A stretch of 6,817 bases of DNA, taken from positions 1 through 6,817 of the forward strand of contig CANGJN010000028.1 of the NCBI GenBank assembly GCA_947454215.1. The letters run 5' to 3'. Origin of the DNA: Neisseriaceae bacterium (GTDB taxonomy: Bacteria > Pseudomonadota > Gammaproteobacteria > Burkholderiales > UBA11063). This document shows positions 5,896-6,817 of this stretch, piece by piece; positions within the stretch are counted from its first letter, which is position 1; every line of letters begins with the position of its first letter. A program made the position numbers and the translations under genes. The notes below the pieces were generated by a model that had not been told where the DNA came from, made no database searches, and saw nothing but the letters and a program-made list of their open reading frames with translations.

Positions 5896-6817
5896 ATGTT
5901 TAATTCATGTAGATATTTATTACTATTCGTAACTAATTTGTCTTTAGCCATAACAATTTTTAGTTGTAGTGACTTTTCTATGCCAGGGAATTATAGATTA
6001 GATAAAGCAATTATCAATGATAAAGAAGTTTTTAATGTAGAAATAGATATAACTACACCTGCTAAAAATTTAACTATTGAACCTACAGATTATGGACTTC
6101 GTAGTGATTATGTTCTTGAAGGTACTATTCTAACGAATCAAATACAATTTAAATATTGTACTGATTTAAAATCAGAGGAATTTCCCAAAATATTCTTAAC
6201 TAATGATTTAAAGCAAGATAAAGTTTCTTCAACAATAGATATAACAGCTTCTGAAATAATAACTTATAAACCCCCAACAGTCTCATTACCTGAAGAGTTG
6301 AATACTATTGATACTTATGAATCAGGAAAAGTTCCTATGTTAAATAGAGATATAACGAAAAATAACATATCATTAATTCCTGTGGGGCCACCAGTTAATC
6401 ATAGTGAAGATAAAAAACATGGTACAAAGAGAAAATGTTCAGATGGATCTGATAGTAATCGAGAATCTAAACATCATAAAAATGAATCCTATCCTGATAA
6501 AATTGACTGTTATAAATTAAAACCAGGACGATACAAACTCCACGATAGAGAGGATTTAAATATACTAATAATTAGTTCAGTTTATATTCCACATAAATAT
6601 TATTCGGTTAAAGGATTTCTAAAATATAGTAATTTTTTTTCGGTTCCTATTTATAGATATCGTACAGATAGTGAAAATTTAATTTTTTCAGTAGCACGAA
6701 GACTTACGAAAACTATGCGAAATGATAGAAATTTTACTGAAGCAAATTCTATAGAATACAAAGTACCTAAAATTAAATTCATTGATAAAAACTTTACTGA
6801 TGATAAAGGATCTTATG
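5896..6817 (+). CDS. Exported modular protein of unknown function, possible lipoprotein (3' end outside window)
   Basis: The frame is open from this ATG to the window edge, giving 307 complete codons. The start has a good ribosome site and an N-terminal hydrophobic segment (about residues 7-22). It ends in I-F-S-Cys24, a weak lipobox, so the protein may be a lipoprotein; the alternative is ordinary signal-peptide cleavage near Ala18. Module A runs from Cys24 to about 120 and starts CSDFSMPGNYRL, with a second Cys at 88. Module B starts at Cys205 as CYKLKPGRYKL, plainly similar, but has no Cys at the place matching Cys88. The linker between them (about 121-204) is rich in Pro, Ser, Lys and His, with a very basic stretch KKHGTKRK (173-180) before Cys181. 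The Cys-bounded modules and linkers resemble the gene at 134, suggesting one family. I recognise no known domain. If it is a lipoprotein, Lnt encoded just upstream would finish its acylation. Confidence 0.75.
   Translation, partial: MFNSCRYLLLFVTNLSLAITIFSCSDFSMPGNYRLDKAIINDKEVFNVEIDITTPAKNLTIEPTDYGLRSDYVLEGTILTNQIQFKYCTDLKSEEFPKIFLTNDLKQDKVSSTIDITASEIITYKPPTVSLPEELNTIDTYESGKVPMLNRDITKNNISLIPVGPPVNHSEDKKHGTKRKCSDGSDSNRESKHHKNESYPDKIDCYKLKPGRYKLHDREDLNILIISSVYIPHKYYSVKGFLKYSNFFSVPIYRYRTDSENLIFSVARRLTKTMRNDRNFTEANSIEYKVPKIKFIDKNFTDDKGSY

Noticed and set aside
1..6817. CRISPR array, tRNA/rRNA genes, insertion sequence or transposase
   Set aside because: I saw no regularly spaced repeats, no tRNA-like cloverleaf or T-loop motif, no rRNA stretch, and no transposase motifs or terminal inverted repeats in either strand.

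Overview
The window is very A+T-rich (G+C by eye about one fifth to one quarter; the proteins are full of Lys, Ile, Asn, Leu and Ser). It carries the cluster ybeY - corC/tlyC - lnt, whose order is conserved in Proteobacteria. Lnt implies a Gram-negative envelope with lipoproteins. The base composition, the long AT-rich gaps, a damaged gene and secreted proteins of unknown type suggest a host-associated, genome-reduced bacterium. A Rickettsiales- or Holosporales-like alphaproteobacterium is my best guess, but gammaproteobacteria share the gene order, so this is inference. TGA is a genuine stop here: it ends ybeY and corC, and Trp is TGG.

Layout. Positions 1-133 hold a structured leader element (R1). 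Positions 134-2062 hold a secreted, repetitive protein of unknown function. It is read to a TGA at 1658-1660, but the same frame stays open to 2062 and encodes a fourth copy of the repeated module. Positions 2063-2378 are mostly non-coding but contain a likely 32-codon gene on the minus strand (2080-2178) with its own extended -10 promoter candidate. ybeY is at 2379-2825. A 246-bp gap follows, holding a second copy (R2) of the leader element. corC/tlyC (3072-3881) overlaps lnt (3878-5401) by four bases. Positions 5402-5895 are non-coding, with weak promoter and hairpin candidates. From 5896 to the window end an open reading frame encodes a second exported modular protein, cut by the window edge.

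How it fits together. YbeY (rRNA maturation and quality control), CorC/TlyC (CBS-domain protein linked to Mg/Co handling, called hemolysin C in rickettsiae) and Lnt (last step of lipoprotein acylation) are ordinary housekeeping genes. They are flanked on both sides by genes for exported proteins built like beads on a string: roughly 100-150-residue modules, each starting at a Cys and usually holding a second Cys before a C-terminal beta-like segment, joined by Pro/Ser/Thr/charged linkers. I recognise no named family for them. The points most worth following are this modular family, the in-frame TGA that removes exactly one module, and the duplicated leader element in front of both a secreted-protein gene and the corC-lnt operon.
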